A stretch of DNA of 64,000 nt from Cephalopachus bancanus (GCA_027257055.1 JAPVLO010000322.1:2852001-2916000), one strand, 5' to 3'; positions 44,331 to 57,249 are shown, counted from the first letter of the stretch. The notes: generated from the sequence alone by a model not told the origin. Translations and numbers: made by a program.

Positions 44331-44689
44331 TGGAGTCTTTGGAGGCACCCTGCCTCGTCGCCCAGGGGGCTTCAGCCTCTTCAAAGACCCCAGGGGCCAG
44401 GGCAGAGGGAGGGTCACACGGTAGATCTTTGCAACCCAAAAAGTACCAGCCACAGGTTAGGGATTTTTATTACCTGGCCTCTCCGTGGTGGGGGCAGGCA
44501 GCAACAGGGCCTTCTGTTAAGCCCTCCTGCCTCTGTCTGAGACCTAGGAGGCTGGAAGTGGGGAGGGAGGCTGGAGCTCAAGGCATGAGGGCTCCAGCCT
44601 GGCCCAATGGAGTCATCTCCTGGACCCCAGCAAGTCCAGATCCTGTGGAAATCTGGCAGGACAGGCAGACAGCAAAGAGCATGAACGCG

Positions 44690-44845
44690 GGCTGGGTTTG
44701 AGTCCCACTCTGCCACTTACTGGCTGTGTGTTCCTGGACACGTTTCTTAACCTCGCCGTGTCTCAGTTTCCACATCTGTAAAAGAGTGTTGTGAGGACTG
44801 AGTTAACATAGCACATCACATAGCCGGCACCGTATTGGTGTTTGC
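44690..44845 (-). repeat. MIR, antisense
   Basis: Reverse MIR order: gtttgagtcccactctgcca, cttactggctgtgtgttcct, gtctcagtttccacatctgt, aaaagagtgttgtgaggact. Confidence 0.8.
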
Positions 44846-45499
44846 TATTTTTATTTTTCTCCTGTCAGTTATTTCTTGGAAGCTGGGGGGGAGGGGGGTG
44901 ACGCTTCAGGACATCCCTTTATCTCCCTGAGCACCAGTTTCCTAACTCAGCAATGAGAATAATAATACCTGCCCCGCGTGCTTCCCGGCTTGTCGTGAGC
45001 CTCGGAGGAGACAACTGGCGGGAAAACAACTCCTGGGTTGTAGAATTCTATGTGAACGGAAGGGAGTGGTGTTGTCACCGCTATTAGTAATAGCTATAAT
45101 TATTATGGAAATTAGGCAACGGGCCTCAGCGGCCTCTCCATCTTACCCCCTCCACTGCACTTTGTGAACAGGGCACTGGCTCTAGAGCTCCGGGTGGTTC
45201 TGGGGCTGTCATTTGCTGAGCGAACTGGGCCGGGGAGGACAGGCAGCAGGTGGAGAGCAGCGCCACATGTGGACGTGAGCCGGGCTGAGCCACCCAAAGC
45301 ATCCCCAGTGGCCCAGGAGCTTTGAAGAGCCATGTGCAAGGGGGTGTGATCAGAGAGACCCAGCTGCAGCTGACCTTCCTGAGCTGCCCTCAGCTGGGGA
45401 AAGTGGGGAGCATTGTCCTCAACCTCCACGCAGCTAGGCGGGGCCTTGGGCAATGGGTTTCCATCAAGGCCACGGGCCCTGGTGAGACATGCAGGGGAC

Positions 45500-45715
45500 C
45501 TTGTTAAACCCGATTTTCTACAATTGATGAGCCTATTAATCCTAGCTGGGTGCCATTTTTAATAACATCATAACCATTTATTAGCATCGTCAGATAATTA
45601 GTCTTCTCGCTAGCCCGTAGAAAGCATGGTAAAAGCTTGGCAATATTATTACTTCCTTATTAGGGATCTGAATGTAGGTGTAAAAATGATGAATGCCACC
45701 TTTGTAAGTATCTGC
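45500..45715. promoter_or_regulatory. Candidate conserved non-coding element
   Basis: A repeat-free AT-rich island lies in a GC-rich intron. It includes caattgatgagcctattaat, catttttaataacatcataa, ccatttattagcatcgtcag, ataattagtcttctcgctag and ttggcaatattattactt. Clustered TAAT/ATTA cores with intact CpGs resemble a developmental enhancer. A smaller similar patch lies at about 45080-45115 (tagctataattattatgg). Confidence 0.45.
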
Positions 45716-46044
45716 CCCGCCCCCCGGGCCTATTTGGAGGCCCTGGGTGGAGGACTTTTACAAAGCCCTTCCCAGAGGCTCCCCTGTGTTGCCTGGTCCT
45801 CCAAGGGTTGTGGAGGAAGATGGGCCCCCTGGAGTGGGCATCACCTCTTGCTGATACACTCGCCTTCCCCAGGTCACCTTGAACTATGGGACCACAAGCA
45901 TGCTCAAGCAGAGCCGTGATGATGCCATCCCTCGCCCCATCTCTCTTCTGAAACTCACCACGTTTGCTGCCTATCTCTTTCCCCTCACTCAAGAGTCTTC
46001 TACTCACATCTGTCCCTTAAATTATGCCCATGTGTTTTGATGAC

Positions 46045-46240
46045 TCTAGAATCCAATAGAAATGGGCTCAAATTTCAGGTCTAGCACATTTCAGCTGACA
46101 ATGGGAAAGTTATTTCAATTTCCACATCTATGAAATGGGGATAATGAAAGAGCCTCCCGACCGGGGTTTGTGGGAAGATTTAACAAGAGATGGCACCAAA
46201 ATGCTTTAGTAAAGTGCCCAGCACTCAGTAAATGTTCAGC
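46045..46240 (-). repeat. MIR, antisense
   Basis: Reverse MIR order: gggaaagttatttcaatttc, cacatctatgaaatgggga, tgtgggaagatttaacaaga, agtgcccagcactcagtaaa. Confidence 0.75.
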
Positions 46241-47869
46241 ATTCAGGAGCTATCCTGCTCTTCATTGTTCTCCCCCAGGGACAACCTCCCTGTCTAAAAT
46301 GTGTCTACACTTGAACTTGATAGCAGTGGGAGGGTGGTCCCTCAGCCATGATCGTTCAGCTGAGCCACAGTAGTCCAGAACTTAGACTCAGCTAAATTCA
46401 AACAGGTAACCTTGGGGGACTGACTCACATTGACCAGACTCACAGGGAACTGAGGCGCCCAGCAAGTTACCACCCCCTTACTTTCCTTTTCTGACACTGG
46501 GAGCCCCCACTTGCCATCTTGGGCATCTGTGTCCTGGTTCCAGGTGCCCAGGAACCTGCTTTGGGAGTGTGGAGACAGAACCCCAAAAGTGAAGAACCTG
46601 GAGCCATAGTAGGGCTGCTGCTGGAGCAGGGCAAGAGACAACCCACAAAGAATCTCAGGTGCTAAACTGAGAGACTCGATTTTCATCTTGAGGCCTGCAG
46701 GCATACCTGAACGATGCGGAGCCAGGGGTTGACATGAGCTTGGCACTTGAGGAAAGTCACTCTGCTGCTGGGCCAAACTGGAGCCAGTGTGGCAGCTACC
46801 ACTGGGACCCGTGTGGAGGCCTCAGAGCCCTGCTGTGGGAAACGCGGCAGGCAGATGCTCAGCCAGGAGTCAAGGAGGTGGTGCCTGAGCAGATGGAGGC
46901 GATGGGGGGATTCCATTCCGGACTGCTGGGGAGGTGGTCGCGTCATCCCCGGATCAAGAGCTTCCTGGAGAAGCCAAAGATCGGGGAGAGGTAATGAGAC
47001 CAGCTCAGGACCTGCGGGGCCTGGGGTCCTGTAGGCGGCTGGCCCCGTGGCTGGGCACTCAGCGGCAGAGCGGGGCTGGAGACCGAAATCAAGGAGTCCT
47101 CAGCACGACCGCGGGAGCCTGGGAGGGAGACGGGACTGTTCAGCGAGAGCAGAGAGGAGGACCTGGGCGGGCCCCTGAGCAGCACAGCTGGAAGGGAGGA
47201 GTCGGCAAGATGCCAGACGGGCAAGGCCAGAGAGGAAGGAGGAGAGCCAGGAGAGCATGGGGCGACGGGGCCAAGGGGGAGACACTGAGAAGGCGGCAGG
47301 GTCATGGGCTGCAGGGAGGTCAAAGGAGATGACAAATGCGCAGCACCTGCAGGTGGCACAAGTGCGAGCTTCTGAGGCCAACCCCAGTGTGGCTCTTAAG
47401 TGCTCCTGGCATCAAACTTTGCCCTCAGAGGCCCTTGAATCAGAGGGGTGGTTGGGGGGTGGGAGGGTTAGGAGGGGGTCTGAAGAGTATGGCCGCAGGA
47501 AGCCAGCAGTTCTTTAAAATGTTGTGACATCTCACTGTATGGATGGCCAGTGGGAAGTTTTCCCTGGTTCACAGGTAGGACTGAGTCAAGATGACGTTTG
47601 GAGCAAGGTGGGGACAAGGAGTGTCACGGTAGCCTTGGCATATTGCATGTTTCCTTGGGAGAAGTAGCACCCCCCCACATGTCCCCTCTAACTCCGTGAC
47701 GCTAGGTACAGACCAGGGAGGGTGGCACAGCTAGAACCTCCCATCTCCCTGCCTGACTCTTCTTCCAGACAGTACCTGATTGGCTGTACTTGGCTGTTGC
47801 CCCAATGCCTGAACACACACTAAACAAGCACTAGTGAATGAGGGGCACAGGAAGGAATACACGGGCCTG

Positions 47870-49460
47870 CACACCTTGCCCAGAAACGTGGCTGTGTGGT
47901 CTTGGCTTCCCAGCTGCAGCTTGCAAGGGTCTCGTGTCAAGACCACGACCCCTTTGCCTTCTGTGCCCCCCGTCTTCCAATCAAGAACCAGATTTTAGTC
48001 CTGACCTGCATACACTGGTGTTAGGAGAGGTCCCACACCCCTGTTTGTGTGGCCAGGAAAAGCCCTGCCTAAATCACCTTCTCCGGGCTGGGCCAGCGCA
48101 CTTGGAAGCAAAGTATGCTGGGAGCTCACCTGAGGCAGGTCAGAATCCTGGATGGAACAAGGAAGTTGAAGGCCAGGGAAACAGGAACTACAAAGGTGGA
48201 CCTTGTCAGGGCAGCCAGGTCACCCAGAATAATGACTGAGCTACTCTGGGGAAGCTCAGGGTGTCTCCAGGGTCTGTCTAAGAGAACCAGGTAAGCAGGT
48301 GAGGGATACAGGAAAGACTTGGGGCCCCACTGAGAGTCGCTGCAGAACTGTCAGGTCCAGAACTCTGCAAGCAGAGACCAGCCCTGGGAAGAGCCTGGCA
48401 GGGGTTTGGGTCCAGACAAATAGGTGCAAGAAAGTAAGAGAGCTTCAAGGCGAAGGGAGTGCTGAGGGGAACCAAAGTCAGAGGGAATCACTGGACTGTC
48501 AAGCTTCCCCACTGGGGGCATTCAACAAGACTTTATTGAGCACTTTCAACCTGGGCTCCTAGAGAGCAGAGCCCAAGGTAGTGAGGCTGTGTGATGCCAG
48601 GAGAAGGCAAGGGGAAAGGAATGGAGCAGGACGGCGGGAAGCACAACATGATGATGCCTGACAGAGCCAGTCACCATGGAGTGCAACTAATAGCTCAGCT
48701 GATGAGTCTGCACCCCAGACTTAAAAAGTGTGTCTCGGAATAATCTCTCCAGGTGAGGGAAGGAAGGGGGACAGTTCCTGACTCCCATATATTCTGAGTT
48801 TGGCCAGTGGACATGGGAGTCCATCAGGATACTGCAACAGCGTCTGCAGGAAGGACTGGAGGTGAGAGGTGGGCAGGTGCACAGGAGGTGAAGTTATGGC
48901 AGATTGTACCTGTATGAGACAGGCCAGAGTCAAATGTTCTGCAAGGGGTCTGAACCCAGTACCCACTAACCAAGTGCCAGATCCGAGGCTGTGACTAAGG
49001 AGTGGGGCCAGGCTGAGGCTGCAGCTATGTGCACAGAGTGTTGGCAGGGCTGTGCTGGACCAGCCCTGGGTAGACACCACCCTGAGGACACACAGGGAGT
49101 GGGGACAGGGATTATTCAGAGATGGCAGTGGAGGTTTTGGTGCATCCCTTGTGGTATCCACAAAGCAGGAAGAACCAGCTGGGCTTTCCTGAAAGACTGG
49201 CCCAGGCCCATCCCTGTGGGGACTCAATAATCAGGCAGTTCTCCCAGGCCTGACAACGGCACCCCATCCTTTCCCACTGCCAGGGATCCATTAGCTCAGG
49301 AACCACAGTTATGTGACCTGTCGGCTGATGTGAATTTTCTAGCACCTACTCCTCATCTATTTAGATATGCATGGACTATTTGGAGTGCTGTTTTCCAAGG
49401 TTATTGATGGGCACAGTGCTAATTGTCAAGGTTGGCAGCTGGCCAGCGGGTCATCTACAG
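47870..49460 (+). repeat. First member of a collinear diverged segment pair
   Basis: Matching stretches with 50040-51360 in the same order include: gcttcccagctgcagcttgc / gcttccagtaggttggcaag; tatgctgggagctcacctga / catgctgggagctcacccgg; gtcagaatcctggatggaac / ggcagaatcctggatggagc; gggcagccaggtcacccaga / ggtcagccaggttgcccagg; gtgaattttctagcacctac / gtgaatgtactagcacctgt. The offset is about 2.17 kb at the first and about 1.91 kb at the last. It could be an old tandem duplication or two copies of an unrecognised repeat. Confidence 0.65.
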
Positions 49461-49564
49461 ATATGCTCCGTGATTCATTGTACCCCCCTGAACACTGCAG
49501 GGTGGCACCCTGAGGGAGGGCTTGCTGGGGGACCTCTTCTGAACCTCCAGTGTGCCCAATGATC

Positions 49565-49690
49565 GATTTATTCATTTCTTCAGTAAATCTATTCGGGCAG
49601 GCCCTGTGCTAGGTGCTGTGGATACAATGGTGAACAAAACAGGCAAGATCCCTCCCCTGACCCTCTGGAAGAGACAGTCACCTATGAACA
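49565..49690 (+). repeat. Fragment of the long unassigned repeat family (5' part)
   Basis: The phrases attcatttcttcagtaaatc, gccctgtgctaggtgctgtg, gatacaatggtgaacaaaac and aagatccctcccctgaccct are the usual start of this dispersed repeat. Confidence 0.5.
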
Positions 49691-50016
49691 TGTGAATGGA
49701 TGTTCAGCAAGGGCAGGGGTTCTGCACAAGAAATGCAGCCATGTACAGGAGCTTCCCTGGCTCTGAGATTGGGGCCTGGGGCGACAGGTCCTGTGGACCG
49801 GAGAGTAGCAGGGATGTGTGACCTGTCCCAGGAAATCCTGGAGAAAGACCTGGAGACCTGAGAGAGATGGGAATAGCTATGCTCTGTTCCTGTGGCCAGC
49901 AGCAGCCAGGGGAGTGATTCCAGGGAGGCCGCCTGGGTCATCTCTGACTGCTGAGAATGCAGCAAAGGATGGTAATTGAGAGTTGGGTGAGGGAAGACAT
50001 GGACTCAGGCAGCTGT

Positions 50017-50030
50017 CCCCCCCCCCCCCC
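50017..50030 (+). repeat. C14 homopolymer
   Basis: Fourteen C in a row lie at the start of the second member of the segment pair. Such runs are prone to sequencing and polymerase error. Confidence 0.95.
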
Positions 50031-50039
50031 GGTGCCATT

Positions 50040-51360
50040 TACAGCCAATACGCTATGGACTCTGGTCTCTGAGCTTCCAGTAGGTTGGCAAGTGTGACAG
50101 GAAGATCTGGTGGCAAAGACACGCCGCCATTGTTCTGCTGTGTCCCATCTTCCTCCCAGCCAGGACCCAGAGCTTGGTTCTGGCCTGTATGCATTAGCCC
50201 CCAGCTCCCATTTGCAAAACCAAGGAAGGCTGTGCCCAAGCTGGCTCCCCAACCTGGGGCAGAGCCCTTCAAAGCCAGGCATGCTGGGAGCTCACCCGGA
50301 CAGGGCAGAATCCTGGATGGAGCAAGACAGACTTGGGGGAACGGATGGGCTCCAGAGTTGACCCTCCCCAGGTCAGCCAGGTTGCCCAGGGCAGCAACAA
50401 GAGAGCTCTGTGGGGCTGAAGTGGGCCATGAGGACTTGTGAGGGCTACCAGTGCTAGGATCAGAAGGAAGGGGGTAGCAGCATTCAGGTAGACCCATCGG
50501 GGACCAGGGCACAAGCAGCAGACTTCAAACCAGAAGAGAGGCAGGCAGGGAGCAGGGGCAGGTGAACTGGCAGGGGCAAAGGTGGCTTCAAGGAGAGTGG
50601 AGTACAGGGCAGGGGCCCTGAGACAGAGCCCCACCCATTAGGCTAGGGTAAGGGGAGATCAGGACCTTTGAGGGAGGGCATTTTGATGCTCATTCTTCCA
50701 ACAAAATTTGGTTGTGCCCCTACTGTGTGCCAGGTTTTGTGCTAATTCCTAAAGATATATCAGTGAGTGGAACAAGCCTCACCCCTATTCTCCTGGATCT
50801 AGCTCCAAGGGAGCTAGATATTATACAGTGACTTGCAAATAAAAATCCAGCAGTGATAAGTTCATCAAGGAACAGCATGGGGCTACGGGAGCATGCAACA
50901 GGATCTAGCCTAGTCTGTGGGAGTCGAGAGGCTTACTGTCCCCAGCTCCCTTGAACTTTTCTAGGACAGGTCCTGCCCTGTCTGGGCTGATGCCACTGTC
51001 AGGACCTATGGGGTGGGGGGAGACAGCTTGCAGTGACAGGAGAGGGAACCCAAGGTGTGTCTATCTGGGGGCCATGGGACTCTGAAGCAGGGAAGACCTG
51101 CCCATCCTTCCTGAAAGACAGAGGCATAGGATGGAGCTGGCTGGGCCTCAGGAATGGGGTGGGTCTCACAGGCCCGGGAAAGGCACGCACATCATTCCTC
51201 ACTATCAGGAATCACAGGGATTAGTAGCTGACCTATCAGTTGACACTTGTGAATGTACTAGCACCTGTCTTCTCTCTACTCAGATGTGTGGTTTGTTCAG
51301 GATGTTGCTTTGTCAGGTTCATGTTCAGAGTCTAGCTGGTGGGTCAGCAACAGGTGCTGT
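50040..51360 (+). repeat. Second member of the collinear diverged segment pair
   Basis: This is the partner of 47870-49460. It is interrupted at about 50690-50870 by the 5' part of the long unassigned repeat, which has a counterpart, gcattcaacaagactttatt, at about 48519. That counterpart means either the repeat was in place before duplication, or the whole unit is part of a longer repeat. Confidence 0.65.
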
Positions 51361-51469
51361 CATGACTTGCTTTACCCTCTTATAAACTGCCATGGGCTCT
51401 GCCAGCTGACTCTGAGGACATGCTCACTGGTGTCTTTTCTAAACCAGCAACATCTAATTCATCCAGTCC

Positions 51470-51900
51470 CAGAATCTCTGTGAAGGACTTATTATGTGTA
51501 AGGCACTGTGCTTGCTGTCGGGCATGCAACAATAAGAAGATAACAAGCTCACTCCCATAAGCTTAGGGCCTAGTTGTAGGGGAGGCCCAGAGAATCTGCC
51601 AGTACCTCTAAAGTCACAACCGTGATCAGTGCTGTGAGAAACAAGGACCTGGGGTGATAAGCATGGTCCCTGGGGAGACCTGGCGTCCTCTGAGGGTGGT
51701 GACCATGGAAGTGAGGTTTGAACTGAGATCTGAAGGAGACATAGGCATTCCCCAGATAGAATTTGGGGAGGAAGAGGCTCTAGGGGGAGAAATGTGTTTC
51801 TGCATGGTATCCTGGGGAAAGAGAGAGAATATGGGTTGGAGGCACTGAAGGAAGACCAGTGGGAAGAGAACAGGAAGCACGACACCAGGGATGCTGAGAG
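51470..51900 (+). repeat. Copy of the long unassigned repeat family
   Basis: Phrases in order: acttattatgtgtaaggcac, gggcatgcaacaataagaag, ataagcttagggcctagttg, gtgaggtttgaactgagatc, gaacaggaagcacgacacc. Same family as 1680-2640. Confidence 0.55.
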
Positions 51901-51943
51901 CACTTCCCAACATGGTAGCCACCAGGCACATGGAGTTATTTCA

Positions 51944-52270
<327 letters not shown>

Positions 52271-52944
52271 AAACTTAAGTTAATTAAAATTAAGTAAAAG
52301 TATAAATCCAGTTCTGCAATCTTCACAAGCCACATTACAAGTGCTCAACAGCCACGTGTGCCCCGTGGCCACCCATACTGGGCAGTGCAGATATAGTACC
52401 TTTCCGTCACTGCAGGAAGTTCTCCTGAACAGCACTGGGCTGGATTGTGCCTGGCTTAAGCAGCCCCTAGTAAAAAATTTTTTATCCTAAGGGCATTGGG
52501 AATTCCTGACCTACTTTAATTAACACTGGAGAAATAGCACTTTGGGAAAAGAGTGGAAGGTGAATTCCATGATGCCACATACTGGAAGATGTGGGCGGGG
52601 AGGCAGCAGACAGAGCCTGGGGTGAGTCCCACATGTGGGTCCTACATGTGAGCCCTGCAGTGAGACTGATTTGGGGATGTGGGGGAAGGAAGGGGTGTGC
52701 CAGCAGCTTTTTGCAGCCTCAGGGCTCCCTAGCCAGGCAATGTGAAGTATTTGCCAGGAAGCTCCGTGGTCAAGAGCCAGGGTCAAGTTTAGGTCTCCAG
52801 GAAGGCAACACTGGACTCAGGGCAAGGCATGGTGGTCCTGGCCATAGGGTCTGCTCATGAGAATGGAACAGGTGCTGGGGTGGGGCCAGCAGCAAGACGT
52901 GGAAGGGGCTCTGTGAATCCTGCATAGGATCTAAGTGGCAGACA

Positions 52945-53395
52945 TGTTAATTTCCTGGCGCTGCCACAACAAATGACCCAAACCATGTGACTGAAAACAA
53001 CATTCCCTCATAGTTCTGAAGACCAGAAATCAGAAGCAGGGTTGGTTTCTTTCAGAGGCTCTTGAAGGAGAGTCTGTTTCCTCTTGTTTCTGGTGTGGCT
53101 GGCAGTCTCTGGTGCTCCTCGGCTTGTGTCTGCATGACCCCAACCTCTGCCTGAATTGTCCGATGGCCTTTTTCTCTGTGTGTTATCTGTGTCTCGTCTC
53201 CTCTTTTTATAAGGACACTAGTCACCTGATTTAGGGCTCACACCCTAATTCACTATGACTTCATCTTAACTTGACTTCATCTGTAAAGACCTTATTTCCA
53301 AATAGGGTGACATTCACAGGTTCAAGGAGTTAGGATTTGAACATAATTGGGCTGGAGGAGGGGGCACAATTCAACCCACTACATGCGACTTGGAT
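52945..53395 (-). mobile_element. MLT1-type (MaLR) solo LTR, antisense, near full length
   Basis: MLT1 phrases are on the reverse strand: gctgccacaacaaatgaccc, catagttctgaagaccagaa, ttttataaggacactagtca, cttcatctgtaaagacctta, tttccaaatagggtgacatt, cacaattcaacccactacat. It is an old non-autonomous retrovirus-like LTR. No internal region is attached. Confidence 0.85.
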
Positions 53396-53399
53396 GGTA

Positions 53400-53640
53400 G
53401 AGTGGTAAAGTGATAGGCTTTTAGGTCACAATGAATTGGGCCTAAGTACCAGCTCGGCCACTCAGCAGTTTAAACATACTTCCTATCCTGAAATTCAGCC
53501 ACCCTATCCTCATGTGGAATAGGGGGATAATGTTTACTACCTCATGGGGCTTCTGGGAGGCTCACATGGGGCAGTATATGTAGAAACCTCAGATGCTTGG
53601 TGTGTAAGAAGCATCCATTAATGATAGTGCTTCTTACTAT
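53400..53640 (-). repeat. MIR, antisense
   Basis: Reverse MIR order: aagtaccagctcggccactc, cctcatgtggaatagggg, ctcatggggcttctgggagg, aagaagcatccattaatgat. It lies directly beside the MLT1 LTR. Confidence 0.65.
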
Positions 53641-55068
53641 CTTAAACATAGCAGATCAGAGTCTGGGCAGGCAGATGCCCTGGGGATGCCAACTAACAGG
53701 CAGAGCATAGAGGTGAGGAATCCAGGGAGACCATACTTGGATCCAAGTAGGCAGCTGCCAACAGGGCACAAGCAGGGAGTCAGGGGCTAGATCTTAGACC
53801 CTGGGGAGGACCCCTGTCCCAAGAGAAGGCTGTTCAGTGACAAATTGCCAGAACTGGGACCACAGTCCCAGCTGCATTCCTAGAACCTGGTAGCAGTTGT
53901 CGAGGTTTCACTCTGGGGTGCAAGGCATGGTGTCTGGAGACCCAGGCCCAAATTAGGGAGATGGAGCTAGTGAGCCCATCCTTCCCTTCAGTGCTGGAGC
54001 TGGGGATGTGGTAGATCAGGAGGGGCCAGGTGGCCTCATGCCAGGACAGAGGAGACTGAGAGACGCTGGAGCCAGGTAGGTCCTGACAGATTCTCGGTAA
54101 GGGAAAAGCTGCTTATGGGGGTGAAGGAATGTCTAGGAAGGTCATCCTGCCTGCCCAGAGGTTCAGAAAATGTACAGAAAGTTCCTCGGTGAAGCAGGAG
54201 TGCCAACAAATCAACCAGAAAACCAGTGAAGGTGTTGGACAGGTTTGGTGTCATTCAAGGACATGGTTACTGTAAATACGGTTACTGCAAAGACCAAGGA
54301 GCTTCTTCCAGCCTCAGTTTCCTCCTATTAAAAAAGTGTGGGGTTGGAATAGATGTGTTCTCTCAAGTAGAACTGAAGGTCTCTCATCCAGCTCTGACAG
54401 CCTATGATTTGATGAATCATCCTCAAAGAAAACTTGCACAAGTGGGAAGAGCCTGCCAAGATTGGGCCTTTCATTCTGAGTAATGAACTGAAACAGCAAA
54501 GGCTTGACATCTGTTCCAATCTTTCAAGGGAAGTTGGACAAAATAATGCTTTTTTCAGGGAAATTGTAACCAACGGTGAAATGTAGTATTTCCTGCCTAG
54601 ACCAAAGATGAAGTGGAGAACTCCAGCCTTCTTCCTGAAGCCCAGGGGAGACACATATCCAAATGCCTAGTGAAGATCTGTTGACTTACTGCCCTGGGCA
54701 CAGAATGCCACAAATGCCTCCACCTTCCAACCCTGTTAGAGCAAGAAGAGTGGCGGGGAGATTTTGAAGTCTCTGAGAGGGTGTCAGGGAAGGGAACGGA
54801 CCTGTGGCCTTGTGGGTGACTTCTTCACCAGTCCCTGGGAATCTTCGGGTGGAATAAGCATCGACTGAAACACCTTGATCTCCAAGTCATAACTGTCTTA
54901 TCCAACTTGCCATCAAAAGTCAAGGAAGAGTCACCACTGTTGACTTTGAGGTACTTCCCGAGAATCCACTCCAAGCCTCAGAGACCATTCCCAGAAACTA
55001 GTTCCAAATACATTCTGAGCAATGATAATGATTTTGGAGTTAGAACAGAGCCTCCCAAAGCAATGTAC

Positions 55069-55388
55069 CATCAAGTGTCGCTTGATGCCAGGAATATGTT
55101 CTGAGAAATGCATCAGATGATTTCGTCATCTGAACATTTCGGAGGGTACTTACACACACCTAGGTGGCACACCTAGGCTGTATCATAGAGCCTATTGCCC
55201 CTAGGCTCCACACCTGTATAGCATGTCCTGAACTCTGCAGACAGTTGTAACACAGTGCTAAGTATTTATGTATCTAAGTGTAGAAAAGGCACAGTAAAAA
55301 TACAGGTCATATTCAGATTATACATAAGTATAATCGTCCATGCAGCCCTTGTTGACCAAAACATTGTTATGTAGCGTGTGACTATAGA
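55069..55388. mobile_element. Old DNA-transposon-like MITE with terminal inverted repeats
   Basis: This is a recognisable dispersed mammalian element. It starts near agtgtcgcttgatgccagga, passes through tctgagaaatgcatcagatg, atttcgtcatctgaacattt, cacacctaggctgtatcata, ctaagtatttatgtatctaa and gcacagtaaaaatacaggtc, and ends attgttatgtagcgtgtgac. The ends (gtcgcttgatg; reverse of catgc/tagcgtgtgac) look like decayed inverted repeats. I cannot give the family name with certainty. Confidence 0.6.
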
Positions 55389-56094
55389 AGGGACAGGACC
55401 GGGAGAGGCCAAATTCTAGAATCAGAGGCCCTCTACATTCCTGTCACATCAACACTATAGAGATCCTGGGACTTCAGGACTGAAAGGGACCTTCCAGGGT
55501 GTCTCACCCAGGCTTCTGCTCCACCCAGGAATGCTCTCTGCTGCCCTCAGCAGAGGCTCACTCTGCTAGAAGCTCTGTGACAGCAGGGACTAGGTCTTGT
55601 GCTCACCACTCCGCACCTGCCCTGATAGTTCTCGCTTGATTTATTTTTTCCCTGTGTACACACCCTGAACTGAGAGGGCTCTGGGAGCTGAGGCAGCAGC
55701 AGCTGCCCTGTTCCTCCTTCCTCTGCCTTCAGCCAGGCATACTCCAACTCACACATTCAAAAACTTACAAAAGGAAGGCACTACCATAATAATCCTTTAC
55801 AACAAGCTCTTCCTCCCTGCTTTTCCTGGGCTCTGAAGTCCACCGACTCCTTGGACCCCAAGTGCCCATGATCGGGCATGGGGGCTGCCGTTAGAAGGAG
55901 AAACATCGGGTAGGCATCAAACATCAGGTGGAAACATCAAAGCTGTGTTTCCCAGCTCTTCCCGGCCTGGGCACCTGCAGAGCTGTCCAGAAGCTGCAAC
56001 TCCCACATGCTAGCCCTTTCCTCCTTGAGGTCTGAGTTAGACTGGGTTGCTAGTTCCTTTTCTAAGATAGCAAGATAGAGCTGGTGTTGGCGGC

Positions 56095-56215
56095 TACCCT
56101 TTGATTGCTGTTCATCTCCCCTATAGACTGTCAGCTCCATGGGGGCAAAAACCGTGTCTGTTTGGGTCAGATCTGTATCCCTAGTGCCTGTTGCATTTCA
56201 TAAAACAATGGATGA
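56095..56215 (+). repeat. L2-type LINE 3' end, sense
   Basis: Phrases in order: atagactgtcagctccatgg, gggcaaaaaccgtgtctgtt, tgtatccctagtgcctgttg. This is the typical L2 3' end. Confidence 0.65.
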
Positions 56216-56759
56216 AACTGGACCACACCAATGGGTAGCAACCTAGAGGCATTGCCTGGGGAGGGGATTTCAGAGGTAGGTCCCACTGGCAAAGGGTCTT
56301 TAGTGCTAGCCTTTGGGACCCAGCTTCCCTTCTGTCCTGCCCACCTGAGGAAGGGAAGTGGTTGATTATTCGTTCACACTCTGTGGTGTAAATAGCCACC
56401 AGAGCCCAAGGGGCAGCCTCTCAGAGGGGAACATTATTAACTAACAAATATTCCAGAGGCTGAGATGGGGTTTGGGGATGGAGGAAGGAAGCAGGGGATC
56501 CGCCACAGCCCCAGTCACACTCAGGAACTTACAGGCAAATAAGCAGACCAGACTCGAGTCACATGGGGCACAGACGGCCATCCAAGCACAGCCAGCAGAG
56601 TCTCACCATGGAGCAGAGCTAGAGTGAACAAGAATTAGACGCTGGGAGGGGGTGTTCTAAACAGGGCACAGGTGTGGGAAGCTTGGTGGTAAAGAAGGGT
56701 TTGATGGGGCCTTGTATAGGAGCAGGCCAGTGGGTAAGGCTGGAGAGATGGGATGGGCA

Positions 56760-56880
56760 GGAAGGAGTTTTAATTGTTAATCAGAAGAAGCTCAAGCCAA
56801 AGAAATAGAACTTTAATTATTCCCTTCATTAAAATTGTGATGGGCTCCAATTTATTAACATATGAGCATTTGTAGTCTTC
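56760..56880. promoter_or_regulatory. Small AT-rich island, candidate conserved element
   Basis: It contains ttttaattgttaatcagaag, aactttaattattcccttca, ttaaaattgtgatgggctcc and aatttattaacatatgagc. It is repeat-free, with clustered TAAT cores. The evidence is compositional only. Confidence 0.3.
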
Positions 56881-57249
56881 CCCTTCCCCTCCGTGCCCCC
56901 TCTATCAATGAAGGCCCCGGATCTGCCTGTTTTGTTTCTTGCCTGCCCTTACCCTTCAAGGAGAGCATTATTTTTGTCCAACTAGTTTTTGGAAGACTTA
57001 TAGGATATATAGAAAATCCAGAATGTGGTGGAGCAGTTAAGAAGCGGACAGGAGAAGAAGGCAGATTTAAAGAAGGGATGTGGTGGATTCTGTGTCCTCT
57101 TCCTGGTGTTTGAGAGACACATAAAGAACACGGGCTATGTTTAAATGTTTGTAGGTTGCTGAACTGTGTTTATTTGACAAAGCACCATTTTGAGAGAGGA
57201 TCACATGGGTTGCAGCCTTAACAGGGTTCCATTCTCTACATGTTTATAC

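Noticed and set aside
47000..47300. Possible CpG island or alternative promoter in intron 10
   Set aside because: CpG density is raised but short and patchy. No initiator or exon-like sequence follows.
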